This document shows positions 1 through 8,884 of a stretch of DNA of 64,000 nt, piece by piece. The first letter of the stretch is position 1, and the number at the start of each line of letters is the position of its first letter. The notes under the pieces are model-generated. The model searched no databases and had not been told where the DNA came from. It saw only the letters and a list, made by a program, of their open reading frames with translations. A program made the translations under genes and the position numbers. Source of the stretch: Qipengyuania sp. S6317L1 (lineage in GTDB: Bacteria; Pseudomonadota; Alphaproteobacteria; Sphingomonadales; Sphingomonadaceae); the NCBI RefSeq assembly GCF_023015615.1, contig NZ_JALKAJ010000002.1:434001-498000 (forward strand), read 5' to 3'.

Positions 1-198
1 GTAGGCGATTGTCGCGAAGACAATCATCACCCCACCGATGACCGAAAGCACATCAGGAGTGACCCGGGTCGGTGCCAACGCTCTGGCGAGCGCCATCGAA
101 AGCGGGTGATAGAGGTAGAAATTAAGCCAGTCTTCAAGTTCGCGCGGGCGCGGTTTTGGCGTTTGCGGGCCTTGCGCTGATGATGGCGACTTGCCCAT
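1..198 (-). CDS. CDP-alcohol phosphatidyltransferase family protein, N-terminal part (runs off the window)
   Basis: Only the first 66 codons are present; the gene continues beyond base 1. The translated start has a Ser/Pro/Arg-rich leader, then DWLNFYLYHPLSMALARAL and a segment like APTRVTPDVLSVIGG running into a hydrophobic stretch. This is the typical entry to the first membrane helix of CDP-alcohol phosphatidyltransferases (the 'P-x-T-P-(D/N)' turn before TM1). The catalytic DxxDG...AR motif would lie outside the window, so the substrate cannot be inferred. The gene is divergent from another member of the same superfamily that starts at 312, and 113 bp separate the start codons. Start chosen at the ATG that gives the usual short hydrophilic leader. 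Confidence 0.7.
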   Translation of the reverse strand, partial: MGKSPSSAQGPQTPKPRPRELEDWLNFYLYHPLSMALARALAPTRVTPDVLSVIGGVMIVFATIAY

Positions 199-311
199 GA
201 ATGCCTTTGATTCGCTCCGTTTGCGCGGGCGCACTTGTCCGCCGATGTGATCACGATTAGGCGCAAGGCGCGGGCTTGAAAATGATTTTTCGCCGGAGAA
301 AGAAAGAGACC

Positions 312-1325
312 ATGGCGCGTGCCCACCTGTCTTTTCCCAGCAACGCAGTGGCAAACCAGCTTGTAGCAGGGGTTCCGGCCGCGGTGCGTGCAGGGATTGC
401 TTTGAAAGAGCGCGCCGCTTTGGCCGAAGGTGACAGTGTTTTAATCGCCGCAAGCGACGGATGGAGCCCGTCTGAATGGTCGAAAAGCGAATTTGCGCGC
501 CTTTTGCCAACGAATGGTGTTGAGGCTTTCGAGCCTCCAGCACGCGCATCTCAAAAAACCGTAGAGACCATTGACGCGATTGAATTGCTCTGCGGGAGGC
601 ATTCAGCCTCGCCTCAGAAGGCCCTCCGCGCTCTTGGCGCAGACATATTGAAAGCCACGGGCAAGCCCTCCGATGGCCTTGTTTCGCGCTATTTGAACCG
701 CCCGATTTCGCGCTCGATCACGCGAGTGCTACTAAAAATACCTGGAGTGACACCGATCCACGCCACCGGATTGGCAGCCTTCACCGGGCTCCTGATGGCC
801 GCAGCACTGCTTTTTGATGGCGCACAGGGCCTGATCGCGGGCGCTCTTCTCTTCCATGCGGCATCAGTCATCGACGGGGTCGATGGCGAAATCGCGCGCG
901 CTACCATGCGCTCGTCACAGTTCGGGGCGAAGCTCGACACGATAACAGATGGCATCACCAATCTCGCCTTTCTGTGCTTCGCCTCGCTCAACCTTTACTG
1001 GCAGGGCGATACCGGGGGAGCGTCCTATGGCGCTATCGGGCTTGGCATATTGGCAATTGGTTTGACCGCATTGGGATTAAGGTCGGTGGCGATGGGCGGC
1101 CCCTTCACATTCGATGCAGTGAAGAACAATTTCCGTGCCCGCCCGTCAAAGATCACAAGCTTTCTCGCAGCGATCACCTCGCGCGATGTTTATGCGGCAA
1201 TCTTTGCGCTTACCTTCGTGCTCGGATTTGCCCGGGAGATGCTTCTGATCTTTGCCTGCGCGACCGCGATCTGGCTCGTGACCGTCCTTGCTGTCCTGGT
1301 TCGCACAAGCGCAAGACAATCCTAA
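312..1325 (+). CDS. CDP-alcohol phosphatidyltransferase family integral membrane protein
   Basis: About 337 residues. The second half carries the signature D-x2-DG-x2-AR-x8-G-x3-D-x3-D, seen as DGVDGEIAR then eight residues, GAKLD and TITD, so the four catalytic/metal-binding aspartates are intact. Flanking hydrophobic segments fit a six-helix membrane fold. Enzymes of this family move a phospho-alcohol from a CDP-linked donor to an acceptor alcohol in the inner membrane. The N-terminal ~130 residues are soluble-looking and lack the GxGTRL motif of the nucleotidyltransferase domain found in bifunctional inositol-phosphate enzymes; I do not recognise them. Start set at 312, with GGAGAAAG about 10 nt upstream, rather than an ATG at 276 that lacks a ribosome site. 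wecB follows after 24 nt, so an envelope-glycolipid or polysaccharide role is likely, but the substrate is unknown. Confidence 0.85.
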   Translation: MARAHLSFPSNAVANQLVAGVPAAVRAGIALKERAALAEGDSVLIAASDGWSPSEWSKSEFARLLPTNGVEAFEPPARASQKTVETIDAIELLCGRHSASPQKALRALGADILKATGKPSDGLVSRYLNRPISRSITRVLLKIPGVTPIHATGLAAFTGLLMAAALLFDGAQGLIAGALLFHAASVIDGVDGEIARATMRSSQFGAKLDTITDGITNLAFLCFASLNLYWQGDTGGASYGAIGLGILAIGLTALGLRSVAMGGPFTFDAVKNNFRARPSKITSFLAAITSRDVYAAIFALTFVLGFAREMLLIFACATAIWLVTVLAVLVRTSARQS

Positions 1326-1349
1326 CGAAAAGCGGTTAACGGAGGCGTC

Positions 1350-2471
1350 ATGTCTGATCAAAAGCGCATCCTCACAGTCTTCGGCACACGGCCCGAGGCG
1401 ATCAAGCTCTTCCCCGTGCTCCACGCGCTGGAGGCGGATGCGCGCTTTGATAGCCGGATTTGCGTATCCGCTCAGCACCGCTCGATGCTCGATTCCGTGC
1501 TTGAGATTGCCGGTGTCCAGCCTCATCACGATCTTGATCTGATGAAGCCCAACCAGTCGCTCGACGCGCTCACAGCAGCAGCGCTCACCGGGATTGGCGC
1601 GGTGATGGACGAGGAAAAACCCGATTGGGTAATCGTCCAAGGCGATACGACGACGGTTATGGCAGGCGCGCTTGCCGCCTATTACCGCCAGATCCCCGTC
1701 TGCCACGTCGAAGCCGGACTTCGCAGCGGAGACATTTATCGTCCGTGGCCAGAAGAAGTGAACCGCAAGGTCGTGGGAGGCTTTGCCAAGCTCCACTGCG
1801 CGCCAACTGAAACGGCCGCTGCTGCTCTACGCGCGGAAAACGTCGATCCTGCGACCATCCACGTCACCGGCAACACGGTGATCGATGCGCTGCATTGGGT
1901 GACGAAAGAGGTTGCGGCAAAACCCCACCTCGCGGCGGGCCTTGCCGAGATCGAAGACCACTTTGCAGGCAAACGCATCATCGGCATGACAAGCCACCGG
2001 CGCGAGAATTTTGGAGACGGGATGGAGGCGATCGCCCGTGCCGTGCACGAAATTGCTGCCCGCAAGGACGTGGCGATCATTTTCCCCGTGCACCTCAACC
2101 CCAATGTGCGTAGCGTAATGAACGAGAAGCTTGCAGGGCTCGATAATGTCGCGCTGATCGAGCCGCTCGATTATCCGCATTTTGCCCGCCTGCTCGATAT
2201 CTCGACGATCATGCTGACCGATAGTGGCGGTGTCCAGGAAGAGGCGCCTGCGCTTGGCAAGCCGGTTTTGGTGATGCGCGAGACAACCGAGAGGCCCGAA
2301 GGGGTCCAGGCCGGCACGGCCAAGCTGGTCGGCACCGATGCCGACAAAATCGTCCACGAAGTCAACGTGTTGCTCGACGATGAGACGGCCTATGAAGCGA
2401 TGGCCCGCGCGCACAATCCCTTTGGCGACGGACATGCTTCACAGCGTATTTGCGATCTCCTCGCGCGCTAA
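1350..2471 (+). CDS. wecB: Non-hydrolysing UDP-N-acetylglucosamine 2-epimerase
   Basis: 373 residues, full length for the family. It interconverts UDP-GlcNAc and UDP-ManNAc in the cytosol, feeding capsule, O-antigen or enterobacterial-common-antigen-like glycans. Family motifs are seen in order: TVFGTRPEAIK at the N terminus, VQGDTTTVMAG, CHVEAGLRSGD, TSHRRENFGDG and TDSGGVQEEAP near the C terminus. The two-Rossmann GT-B-like arrangement follows from the family. A GGAGG site lies just upstream of the ATG. It sits between a CDP-alcohol transferase and the dehydrogenase that would use its product, so the pair makes UDP-ManNAcA. Confidence 0.95.
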   Translation: MSDQKRILTVFGTRPEAIKLFPVLHALEADARFDSRICVSAQHRSMLDSVLEIAGVQPHHDLDLMKPNQSLDALTAAALTGIGAVMDEEKPDWVIVQGDTTTVMAGALAAYYRQIPVCHVEAGLRSGDIYRPWPEEVNRKVVGGFAKLHCAPTETAAAALRAENVDPATIHVTGNTVIDALHWVTKEVAAKPHLAAGLAEIEDHFAGKRIIGMTSHRRENFGDGMEAIARAVHEIAARKDVAIIFPVHLNPNVRSVMNEKLAGLDNVALIEPLDYPHFARLLDISTIMLTDSGGVQEEAPALGKPVLVMRETTERPEGVQAGTAKLVGTDADKIVHEVNVLLDDETAYEAMARAHNPFGDGHASQRICDLLAR

Positions 2472-2560
2472 ACCGGGTTCGTCCTTACCGATTATTATCT
2501 TCTTGCAGTTAACGCGTGTGCCACGCGGGGCAAAGCGTGCCCCAAGCATGGAGCACTCAA

Positions 2561-3817
2561 TTGCTTAAGAAGACGACCCTCAACGCCAGTGTGATTGGCC
2601 TTGGCTATATCGGATTGCCGACCTCTGCGGTCATGGCGCGCGCAGGCTGCAAGGTGCAGGGCGTGGATGTGAGCGAAGCGGTGGTCGAAACGATCAATCG
2701 CGGCGAAGTGCATATTGAAGAGGTCGATCTCGACGGCCTTGTTCAGGCGGTCGTCAACGACGGTTTGCTTACCGCGAGCCTCGATGTTGAGCCTTCGGAC
2801 GTTTTCGTGATCGCGGTGCCCACCCCGTTCTCGAACGATGGGAAGCACACGCCGGATATCTCCTACATCCTGCAAGCTGCCGAAAAAGTCGCAGGCGTCC
2901 TCAAAAAAGGCGACTGCGTAATCCTCGAGTCGACCTCGCCCGTGGGGACAACCGAGAAGATGCGCGATGTTTTCGCGGAAAAACGCCCCGATCTTGCCAT
3001 GCCGGGCCTGTGCGAAGGCACGCCCGATGTTTCCATCGCCTATTGCCCAGAGCGCGTGCTTCCGGGCCGTATTCTGGAAGAACTGATCCACAATGATCGC
3101 TCGATCGGCGGGATCACGCCGCGCTGCGCGAGAAAGGCGCTCGCCTTTTACAAACGCTTTGTAAAAGGCGAATGCGTCGTCACCGATGCGCGTTCGGCGG
3201 AAATGACAAAGCTTGTCGAAAACGCTTTTCGCGACGTGAACATCGCCTTTGCCAACGAATTGTCGATGATCGCCGACAAGCAGGCTCTTGATGTGTGGGA
3301 GGTCATTCGCCTCGCCAACCGTCACCCGCGCGTGAACGTTTTGCAACCGGGCCCCGGTGTCGGCGGCCACTGCATTGCGGTCGATCCGTGGTTTATCGTC
3401 CACGGCGCTCCCGACGAGGCGAATATCATCCGCCAAGCGCGCGAGACAAACGATGGCAAAATGCACCACGTGCTTGCCCGCGCTGAGGCGATCGCTGACG
3501 CCAATCCTGACGCAAAAATCGCCTGTCTCGGCCTCGCCTTCAAGGCCAATATCGACGATTTCCGGGAGAGCCCCGCGCTCGATATCGCGGTGTCACTCGC
3601 CAAGGATTACGGCAACCGTGTCAAAGTGGTCGAACCTTACACCTCCGAGCTACCCCGCGAATTTGACGGAACGAACGCCGAGCTTGTCGACATTGACGAG
3701 GCGCTTGAGGACTGCGGCATTCTGTTGCTGCTCGTCGATCACGATGTCTTCAAGGCCATCCCGCCCGAAGAACGCGGAGACGCGGTGGTCTACGACACGC
3801 GCGGCGTGTGGAGCTAA
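2561..3817 (+). CDS. wecC: UDP-N-acetyl-D-mannosamine dehydrogenase
   Basis: About 418 residues. It oxidises UDP-ManNAc to UDP-ManNAcA with two NAD+ (UDP-glucose/GDP-mannose dehydrogenase family). Seen: N-terminal dinucleotide-binding site VIGLGYIGLP, the central ESTSPVGTTEKM segment, and GPGVGGHCIAVDPWF with the catalytic cysteine. A C-terminal UDP-binding domain includes LGLAFKANIDDFRESPA. Start: I prefer the TTG at 2561 (MLKKTTLNASVIGLGYIG). It has GGAG 8 nt upstream and gives the family's usual length. The in-frame GTG at 2516 would add 15 residues with no conserved content. The substrate is assigned partly from the adjacent wecB. Confidence 0.92.
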   Translation: MLKKTTLNASVIGLGYIGLPTSAVMARAGCKVQGVDVSEAVVETINRGEVHIEEVDLDGLVQAVVNDGLLTASLDVEPSDVFVIAVPTPFSNDGKHTPDISYILQAAEKVAGVLKKGDCVILESTSPVGTTEKMRDVFAEKRPDLAMPGLCEGTPDVSIAYCPERVLPGRILEELIHNDRSIGGITPRCARKALAFYKRFVKGECVVTDARSAEMTKLVENAFRDVNIAFANELSMIADKQALDVWEVIRLANRHPRVNVLQPGPGVGGHCIAVDPWFIVHGAPDEANIIRQARETNDGKMHHVLARAEAIADANPDAKIACLGLAFKANIDDFRESPALDIAVSLAKDYGNRVKVVEPYTSELPREFDGTNAELVDIDEALEDCGILLLLVDHDVFKAIPPEERGDAVVYDTRGVWS

Positions 3818-3877
3818 CACTTTTCATAAGTCTGATAAAATTGACACAAAAGCCACGCCGCTCTAGCCCGCGTCCCA

Positions 3878-4071
3878 GATGGTGCTGAGAGCGCGCAAGC
3901 GTTCGCAGCTAAGAGGGAAGCCGGTGAGCCAGAAACAGGCAAGTCCGGCGCTGTGCCCGCAACTGTAAACTGGGAGCCCTGAACCACCAAAGTCACTGGC
4001 CGGCGTCCGTTAGGACTAAGGCTGGGAAGACGGTTCAGGTGCAATGATCAGCAAGCCAGGAGACCTGCCAT
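3878..4071 (+). ncRNA. Cobalamin (B12) riboswitch
   Basis: The conserved core is visible in order: AAGAGGGAAGCCGGTG near 3911, then GGCGCTGTGCCCGCAACTGT at 3947-3966, GTCACTGG near 3992, GGGAAGACGG near 4024 and the B12 box AGCCAGGAGACCTGCC at 4054-4069. It lies upstream of the btuB-like receptor. An expression platform probably lies between 4072 and 4248: CAGTGGG (4102-4108) can pair with CCCACTG (4182-4188). Family knowledge says such elements turn transport genes off when adenosylcobalamin is bound. A possible -35 TTGACA lies at 3841, but no convincing -10 follows. Confidence 0.93.
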
Positions 4072-4248
4072 CGCGTCGTTCGTCCGGGGCCGGGTCCAGC
4101 CCAGTGGGACAGGAAGATTGCTTCCGAAGTAGCGACAGCTTTGGGTGTCTCCCTCGTTCGTGGTTTGTCGACCACGGCGGGCCCACTGTCGAATGTGCCG
4201 TGTGGGGTTCGGGGCCTCTGCGTGGCGAGACTTTGGAAATGCATTGCA

Positions 4249-6174
4249 ATGAAACCGATTAATCTGGTTGCAGCCGCCTCGACCCTGGCGCTGCTTCCCG
4301 CCGCGCTTCAGGCGGAAACCACCGACCCTCAAGGCGCGAAAATGCCGGGCTCTGACGCAATCGTCGTCACCGCCAACCGCACTGCCCGGCCTATTGCTGA
4401 AGTGGGCGCAAGCGTCACTGTGATTGGCGAAGAGGAAATCATTACCCGTCAGGCAAGCGATGTAGTGGACATCCTTCGCACCGTTCCCGGTGTTACGTTC
4501 AACCGCAACGGCGGGATCGGGACCGCCACGGGTGTTTCCATTCGGGGCGCTCAGAGCGCGCAAACAGTCGTTCTGGTTGATGGCATCAAGATCAATGACC
4601 CTTCTTCCATCGGCGGCGGGTTTGATTTTGGCCCTCTGCTCACAGGCAATATTGCCCGCGTCGAAGTCGTACGCGGCTCGCAATCTGTACTTTATGGCAG
4701 CCAGGCAATCGGCGGGATTGTCAATCTTCTAACCCGCGCGCCGACCGAAGAGCTCGGTGTGTTTGCCAAGGCCGAATACGGCAGCCGCGACACCGCAGAA
4801 TTTGTCGGAAACGTCTCGGGCAAATTTGGTCCCGTGGCAGCGAGCCTTGGCGGTACCTATTTCACAACAGGCGGCTTCTCAACGTTTAATGAAGATCGTG
4901 GCGGGGTCGAGAATGACGGCTTTGAGAGCTTTGGCGTGAACGGCAAAGTTTTCGTCGAAATCACGGATGGTGTCTCGCTCGATCTTCGCGCTTTCTATGC
5001 TGATGGGGAGACCGAGATTGACGGTTTCCTGCCTGATTTCTCTTTCGGTGATACGGGCGAAGTCTCCTTTCGCGAGGATTTTGTCGGCTATGCCGGGATA
5101 AATGCCGCCCTCTTCGACGGCGCATTTCGCAACCGGATCGGCTTTGGCTACACCGATATCGATCGCCGCAACTTCAACAACGACACGAACTTTGAAACCT
5201 TTGTCGGCAGCGGGGAAACGCGCCGGTTCGAATATCAAGGCGTGATTGACGCTGACGATGCGGTTGAAATCGTGTTCGGGGCAGAGCGCGAGGAATCCGA
5301 ATACTCTTCGGTTAGCTTTGGCGCTGTAACCGACCCGCAGGATGCATGGATCAACTCCATCTATGCCGAAATCACCGTAAGTCCCTTTGAAGGCCTCTCG
5401 CTCACTGGTGGGCTTCGTTATGACGATACCGACACATTCGGCAGCGCGACCATCTTTGCTGCGAGCGGTGCGTATTCGCCAAACGGTGGAGCAACGGTGC
5501 TCCGCGCTAGTTATGGTGAGGGGTTCAAGGCCCCTTCCCTGTTCCAACGTTTCAGCGATTTCGGCAATCCGGGCCTTACTGCGGAAAAATCCGAAAGCTG
5601 GGATGCAGGCATCACTCACAGCTTCCTTGATGGCGCTGCGCAAGTGGGCGTCACATATTTTGTGCGCGATGGCACGAATGAAATCGGTTTTGCCGGATGT
5701 GACGCGAGCATCCCGGTGTGCAACGATCCCGCCACCCCTCGCCCGTTTGGCACTTATGTCAATGTTGACAGCGTAAGCGCAGATGGATGGGAATTCAGCG
5801 TTGCATTGCAGCCCGTCGACGGTTTCGACCTTGCACTCAATTACACCACAATCAGCGCCTTTGACGACACAACCGGCAACCGTCTGGCACGCCGAGCAAA
5901 GGATACCGCGAGCCTTGTCGCTGATTATCAGACGGACAGCGGCGTTGGCTTTGGTGTGACTGTCTCGATGGTTGGTGACAGTTTCGATGACAGCTTCAAC
6001 ACTGTTTCCATCGACAGCTATTTCGTCGGAGAAGTTCGAGCAAGCTATGCCGTGACCGACGCTCTTGAAATCTTTGGCCGGATCGAGAACATCACCGATG
6101 AAGATTACGAGACGGTCGCCAGTTTTGGAACGCCGGGCCGTGCGGTCTTTGGCGGTGTCCGCTACCGGATGTGA
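4249..6174 (+). CDS. btuB: TonB-dependent vitamin B12 receptor, outer membrane
   Basis: 641 residues from the ATG at 4249, which opens a good signal peptide (MKPINLVAAASTLALLPAAL, cleaved after ...QA). A TonB-box-like IVVTANR is followed by a plug domain of about residues 35-160 with VPGVTFNRNGG, VSIRGAQ, VLVDGIKINDP and RVEVVRGSQSVLYGSQAIGG. A ~480-residue beta-barrel follows and ends VFGGVRYRM, with aromatic/basic residues just before the end. It would import cobalamin across the outer membrane with TonB energy. Assignment as a B12 receptor rests on the upstream riboswitch and the following btuFCD genes as well as plug similarity. Its stop overlaps the next start (TGATG). Confidence 0.9.
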   Translation: MKPINLVAAASTLALLPAALQAETTDPQGAKMPGSDAIVVTANRTARPIAEVGASVTVIGEEEIITRQASDVVDILRTVPGVTFNRNGGIGTATGVSIRGAQSAQTVVLVDGIKINDPSSIGGGFDFGPLLTGNIARVEVVRGSQSVLYGSQAIGGIVNLLTRAPTEELGVFAKAEYGSRDTAEFVGNVSGKFGPVAASLGGTYFTTGGFSTFNEDRGGVENDGFESFGVNGKVFVEITDGVSLDLRAFYADGETEIDGFLPDFSFGDTGEVSFREDFVGYAGINAALFDGAFRNRIGFGYTDIDRRNFNNDTNFETFVGSGETRRFEYQGVIDADDAVEIVFGAEREESEYSSVSFGAVTDPQDAWINSIYAEITVSPFEGLSLTGGLRYDDTDTFGSATIFAASGAYSPNGGATVLRASYGEGFKAPSLFQRFSDFGNPGLTAEKSESWDAGITHSFLDGAAQVGVTYFVRDGTNEIGFAGCDASIPVCNDPATPRPFGTYVNVDSVSADGWEFSVALQPVDGFDLALNYTTISAFDDTTGNRLARRAKDTASLVADYQTDSGVGFGVTVSMVGDSFDDSFNTVSIDSYFVGEVRASYAVTDALEIFGRIENITDEDYETVASFGTPGRAVFGGVRYRM

Positions 6175-7034
6175 TGCTGATGCGCGCGGGTCTTTCAGTG
6201 CTGTTGAGCCTCTTCCTCTTCGGTTGTTCCGAAGCGGAGGAGGCTTCGTCTGCACCTGAAGCAGCGCACGCGCCGCGGCGCATTGTCAGTCTCGATTATT
6301 GTGCTGACCAATATGTCCTGCAGTTTGCCGAGCGAGAGGACATCGTGGCGCTGTCACCCGATGCGGACAAGTCCTTCTCATATCTGCGCGCTGAGGCCTC
6401 CGACATTGCGCAAGTGCGCCCACGCAGCGCCGATGTCTTGGCGCTTGAACCCGATCTGGTCGTGCGCTCCTATGGCGGCGGTCCGCAGATAGGATCGTTT
6501 CTCGAGCGCGCAGGGGTCGAGCTTGTGCAAATCGGCTATCCGGGAACCATTGCCGAGGTGCGCGGCGAAGTAATACGCATTGGCAGCGCGCTTGGTAAAG
6601 CCGATGAGGCGACCACGCTGGTTGCGGATATGGATGCCCGATTGGCTAGGCTCAAGGCGACCAAAAACCCCTTGCCCAAAGCTCTCTACATGGCCGAAGG
6701 CGGAGTAACTTCGGGCAAGGGATCGCTCGTGCATGAACTCATGGTCGCAGCAGGCCTTTCCAACTTTCAGGATCGCGCCGGGTGGAACCCGATCCCGCTG
6801 GAACGGCTTGTTTATGAACGGCCTGATGTGGTGGTCGCATCATTCTTCGAAAACGAAGCAGGCAGCACCCACAGTTGGAGCGCCGCGCGCCACACCATTG
6901 CGCAAAAGCAGTTGAGCGAGCTTCCGGTCGCCAAGGTCGAAGGCGCCTGGACCGCGTGCGGTGGGTGGTTTTTGGTCGAAGCGGTTGAGGCGATGGCAAA
7001 CACCGCCGGCGCGGCAAAGGCGGACGAGAAATGA
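6174..7034 (+). CDS. btuF: Periplasmic cobalamin-binding lipoprotein of an ABC importer
   Basis: About 286 residues. The N terminus is a lipoprotein signal, SVLLSLFLFGCSE, with the lipobox cysteine near residue 20, so it is probably anchored rather than free in the periplasm. The mature part has the class III (helical-backbone) binding-protein pattern: PRRIVSLDYCADQYVL, VRPRSADVLALEPDLVV, a middle helix with IGSALGKADEA, and a C-terminal lobe with RPDVVVASFFEN. It should take cobalamin from the BtuB-like receptor to the BtuCD transporter. It starts on the ATG that overlaps the btuB stop, and its stop overlaps the btuC start (ATGA). A role for siderophores cannot be excluded from the protein alone; the riboswitch argues for B12. 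Confidence 0.87.
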   Translation: MLMRAGLSVLLSLFLFGCSEAEEASSAPEAAHAPRRIVSLDYCADQYVLQFAEREDIVALSPDADKSFSYLRAEASDIAQVRPRSADVLALEPDLVVRSYGGGPQIGSFLERAGVELVQIGYPGTIAEVRGEVIRIGSALGKADEATTLVADMDARLARLKATKNPLPKALYMAEGGVTSGKGSLVHELMVAAGLSNFQDRAGWNPIPLERLVYERPDVVVASFFENEAGSTHSWSAARHTIAQKQLSELPVAKVEGAWTACGGWFLVEAVEAMANTAGAAKADEK

Positions 7035-8008
7035 GCCGGATGTCGATGCTTTTCGGGCTTGCGTTGGCCGCAGCAATCCTCGCCTCGCTCCTCTTGGGTT
7101 CAGTACCATTGCCCTTGGACCGAGTGCTTGGCGCGCTCACATTCGCAGGATCCCCTGGCGATGAATTGGTCATCTGGGACATCCGTTTGCCGAGGAGCCT
7201 CGCTGCTGCATTTGTGGGAGCGACCCTCGGAATGAGCGGAGCCGCGTTGCAAGGCCTCTTGCGCAATCCTCTCGCCGAACCCGGCATCCTCGGCGTTTCT
7301 GCAACCGCAGCCCTTTGCGCCAGTGTGACGCTCTATTTCGGGCTCGCGGCGGGCGGACCTTTCGTGCTCCCCGTCGCGGCGGTCGCGGGAGCATTGCTCG
7401 CAACATTTCTGGTCGCAGCGGCAGCACTTCGTACGCAATCGGTAGTTGCATTGATCCTTATCGGTGTTGGCCTGTCCAGCTTTGCCGGCGCGCTCATGGC
7501 GTTGTTGATGAACCTGTCACCCAACCCCTTCAGCCTTGCCGATCTTGTCAATTGGACCCTTGGCACGGTCGCCAATCGCAGCTTTCAGGACCTGGCCTTT
7601 GCAGCGCCATTCGCGTTTGCGGGAATGGCGATACTTCTGGCAATGCGGCGCGGCTTATCCGCCCTGACGCTCGGGGACGAGGCAGCCGCAGGGCTCGGCC
7701 TGGACCTCAAGAAGCAACGGATCGCCATAATCGTCGGCGCGGGGCTTGCCACAGGCGCGTCGGTCGCGCTTGCGGGGGCAATTGGCTTTGTCGGCATCGT
7801 CGCGCCGCATCTGGTGCGCCCTTTCGTTCGCTATGATGCCAGCCGCCTATTGGTCCCTTCCGCTTTGCTCGGTGCAGTGCTGCTGGTGCTCGCCGATATT
7901 GGCGTGCGCGTCATCCCGACCGATGCGGAACTCAAACTGGGGGTCGTTGCTGCGCTTATCGGTGCGCCCGTCTTCATCTGGATCGCGAGCAGGAGGAGGC
8001 TGGCATGA
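7031..8008 (+). CDS. btuC: FecCD-family ABC permease, cobalamin import
   Basis: 325 residues, the normal size for a ten-helix BtuC/FecCD permease. Typical segments are RLPRSLAAAFVGATLGMSG, LRNPLAEPGILGVSA and LVNWTLG. The cytoplasmic coupling region reads ALTLGDEAAAGLGLDL, then AIGFVGIVAPHLVRPFVRYD. It forms the inner-membrane channel with BtuD. It overlaps the upstream and downstream genes by 4 nt each, so the transporter genes are translationally coupled. Confidence 0.92.
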   Translation: MSRMSMLFGLALAAAILASLLLGSVPLPLDRVLGALTFAGSPGDELVIWDIRLPRSLAAAFVGATLGMSGAALQGLLRNPLAEPGILGVSATAALCASVTLYFGLAAGGPFVLPVAAVAGALLATFLVAAAALRTQSVVALILIGVGLSSFAGALMALLMNLSPNPFSLADLVNWTLGTVANRSFQDLAFAAPFAFAGMAILLAMRRGLSALTLGDEAAAGLGLDLKKQRIAIIVGAGLATGASVALAGAIGFVGIVAPHLVRPFVRYDASRLLVPSALLGAVLLVLADIGVRVIPTDAELKLGVVAALIGAPVFIWIASRRRLA

Positions 8009-8805
8009 CGCTGCTAGAAGCGCACGATTTGTCATATTCGGCCGAGGCAAGCCCACTTGTCCAGAGTGCGAACCTTTCCCTCACCCCCGGCACGCTTACG
8101 GCATTGATTGGCCCCAATGGCGCGGGCAAAACGACGTTTCTGCGTCTTATCATGGGGCTGCTCAAAGCAGATAGAGGGCACGCCGCCATCGAAGGCAGTG
8201 ACATCGCATCTCTCTCGCCAATCGAACGCGCGCGCAAAATCGCATACTTGCCGCAAACTCGCCCGCTCGCCTGGCCGCAACCGGTGCGCGACCTCGTGGC
8301 GCTTGGCCGGTTCGCATATGGGGCCGCGCCTGACCGGCTTTCAGACACCGATAAACAGGCCATCGCCCGCGCCCTTACCGCTTGTAACCTCGATGGTTTT
8401 GAAAACCGCCCGGCAGATACTCTCTCCGGCGGAGAGCTTTCGCGCGTCCACCTAGCGAGGGCCCTTGCCGCCGAAACGCCAGTGCTAGTCGCTGATGAGC
8501 CCGTCGCCGCACTCGATCCGCGGCACCAGCACGAGGTGCTCAGCCTGTTCAAACGCGCCACGACCGATGGCCGCGCGGTGCTTTGCGTAATTCATGACCT
8601 TGCTCTTGCTGCGCGCTATTGCGACCGCATCGTATGGATGAAGGAAGGGCAGATCGTGGCCGAAGGAAGTCCTGCCGACACCCTGACCCCTGAGCGGCTC
8701 AGCGATGTTTTCGGCATTGAGGCCCGCGTTGATAGGACGGCGCAGGGCGCGGTTAAGCTGCACATTGAAGGCCCTGCGGGCGATATGGTCAAACGTCACA
8801 TCTAG
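8005..8805 (+). CDS. btuD: ABC transporter ATPase, cobalamin import
   Basis: 266 residues. Walker A GPNGAGKTT, Q-loop in YLPQTRPLAWP, ABC signature LSGGELSRV, Walker B VLVADEP with D-loop AALDPRHQHE and switch histidine in CVIHDLALAA are all present. It powers the BtuC permease. It ends the riboswitch-led operon; 79 nt follow before an unrelated gene. A ~50-residue C-terminal extension after the ATPase core is common in this FepC/BtuD branch. Confidence 0.92.
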   Translation: MTLLEAHDLSYSAEASPLVQSANLSLTPGTLTALIGPNGAGKTTFLRLIMGLLKADRGHAAIEGSDIASLSPIERARKIAYLPQTRPLAWPQPVRDLVALGRFAYGAAPDRLSDTDKQAIARALTACNLDGFENRPADTLSGGELSRVHLARALAAETPVLVADEPVAALDPRHQHEVLSLFKRATTDGRAVLCVIHDLALAARYCDRIVWMKEGQIVAEGSPADTLTPERLSDVFGIEARVDRTAQGAVKLHIEGPAGDMVKRHI

Positions 8806-8884
8806 CCCGTCCCCGAACCTGTATCCCCTCTCGGCAATGTTGCGGTTCTGACTGGTGCAGGTCTGAAGATTTGGGGGATATGAT

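Noticed and set aside
2516-2560. Upstream GTG start for wecC adding 15 residues
   Set aside because: No ribosome site at proper spacing and no conserved residues; TTG at 2561 has GGAG upstream and gives the family length.
4879-6255. 458-codon open frame antisense to the btuB-like gene
   Set aside because: It lies wholly opposite a clear TonB receptor, has no domain pattern, and arises from codon bias in high-GC DNA.
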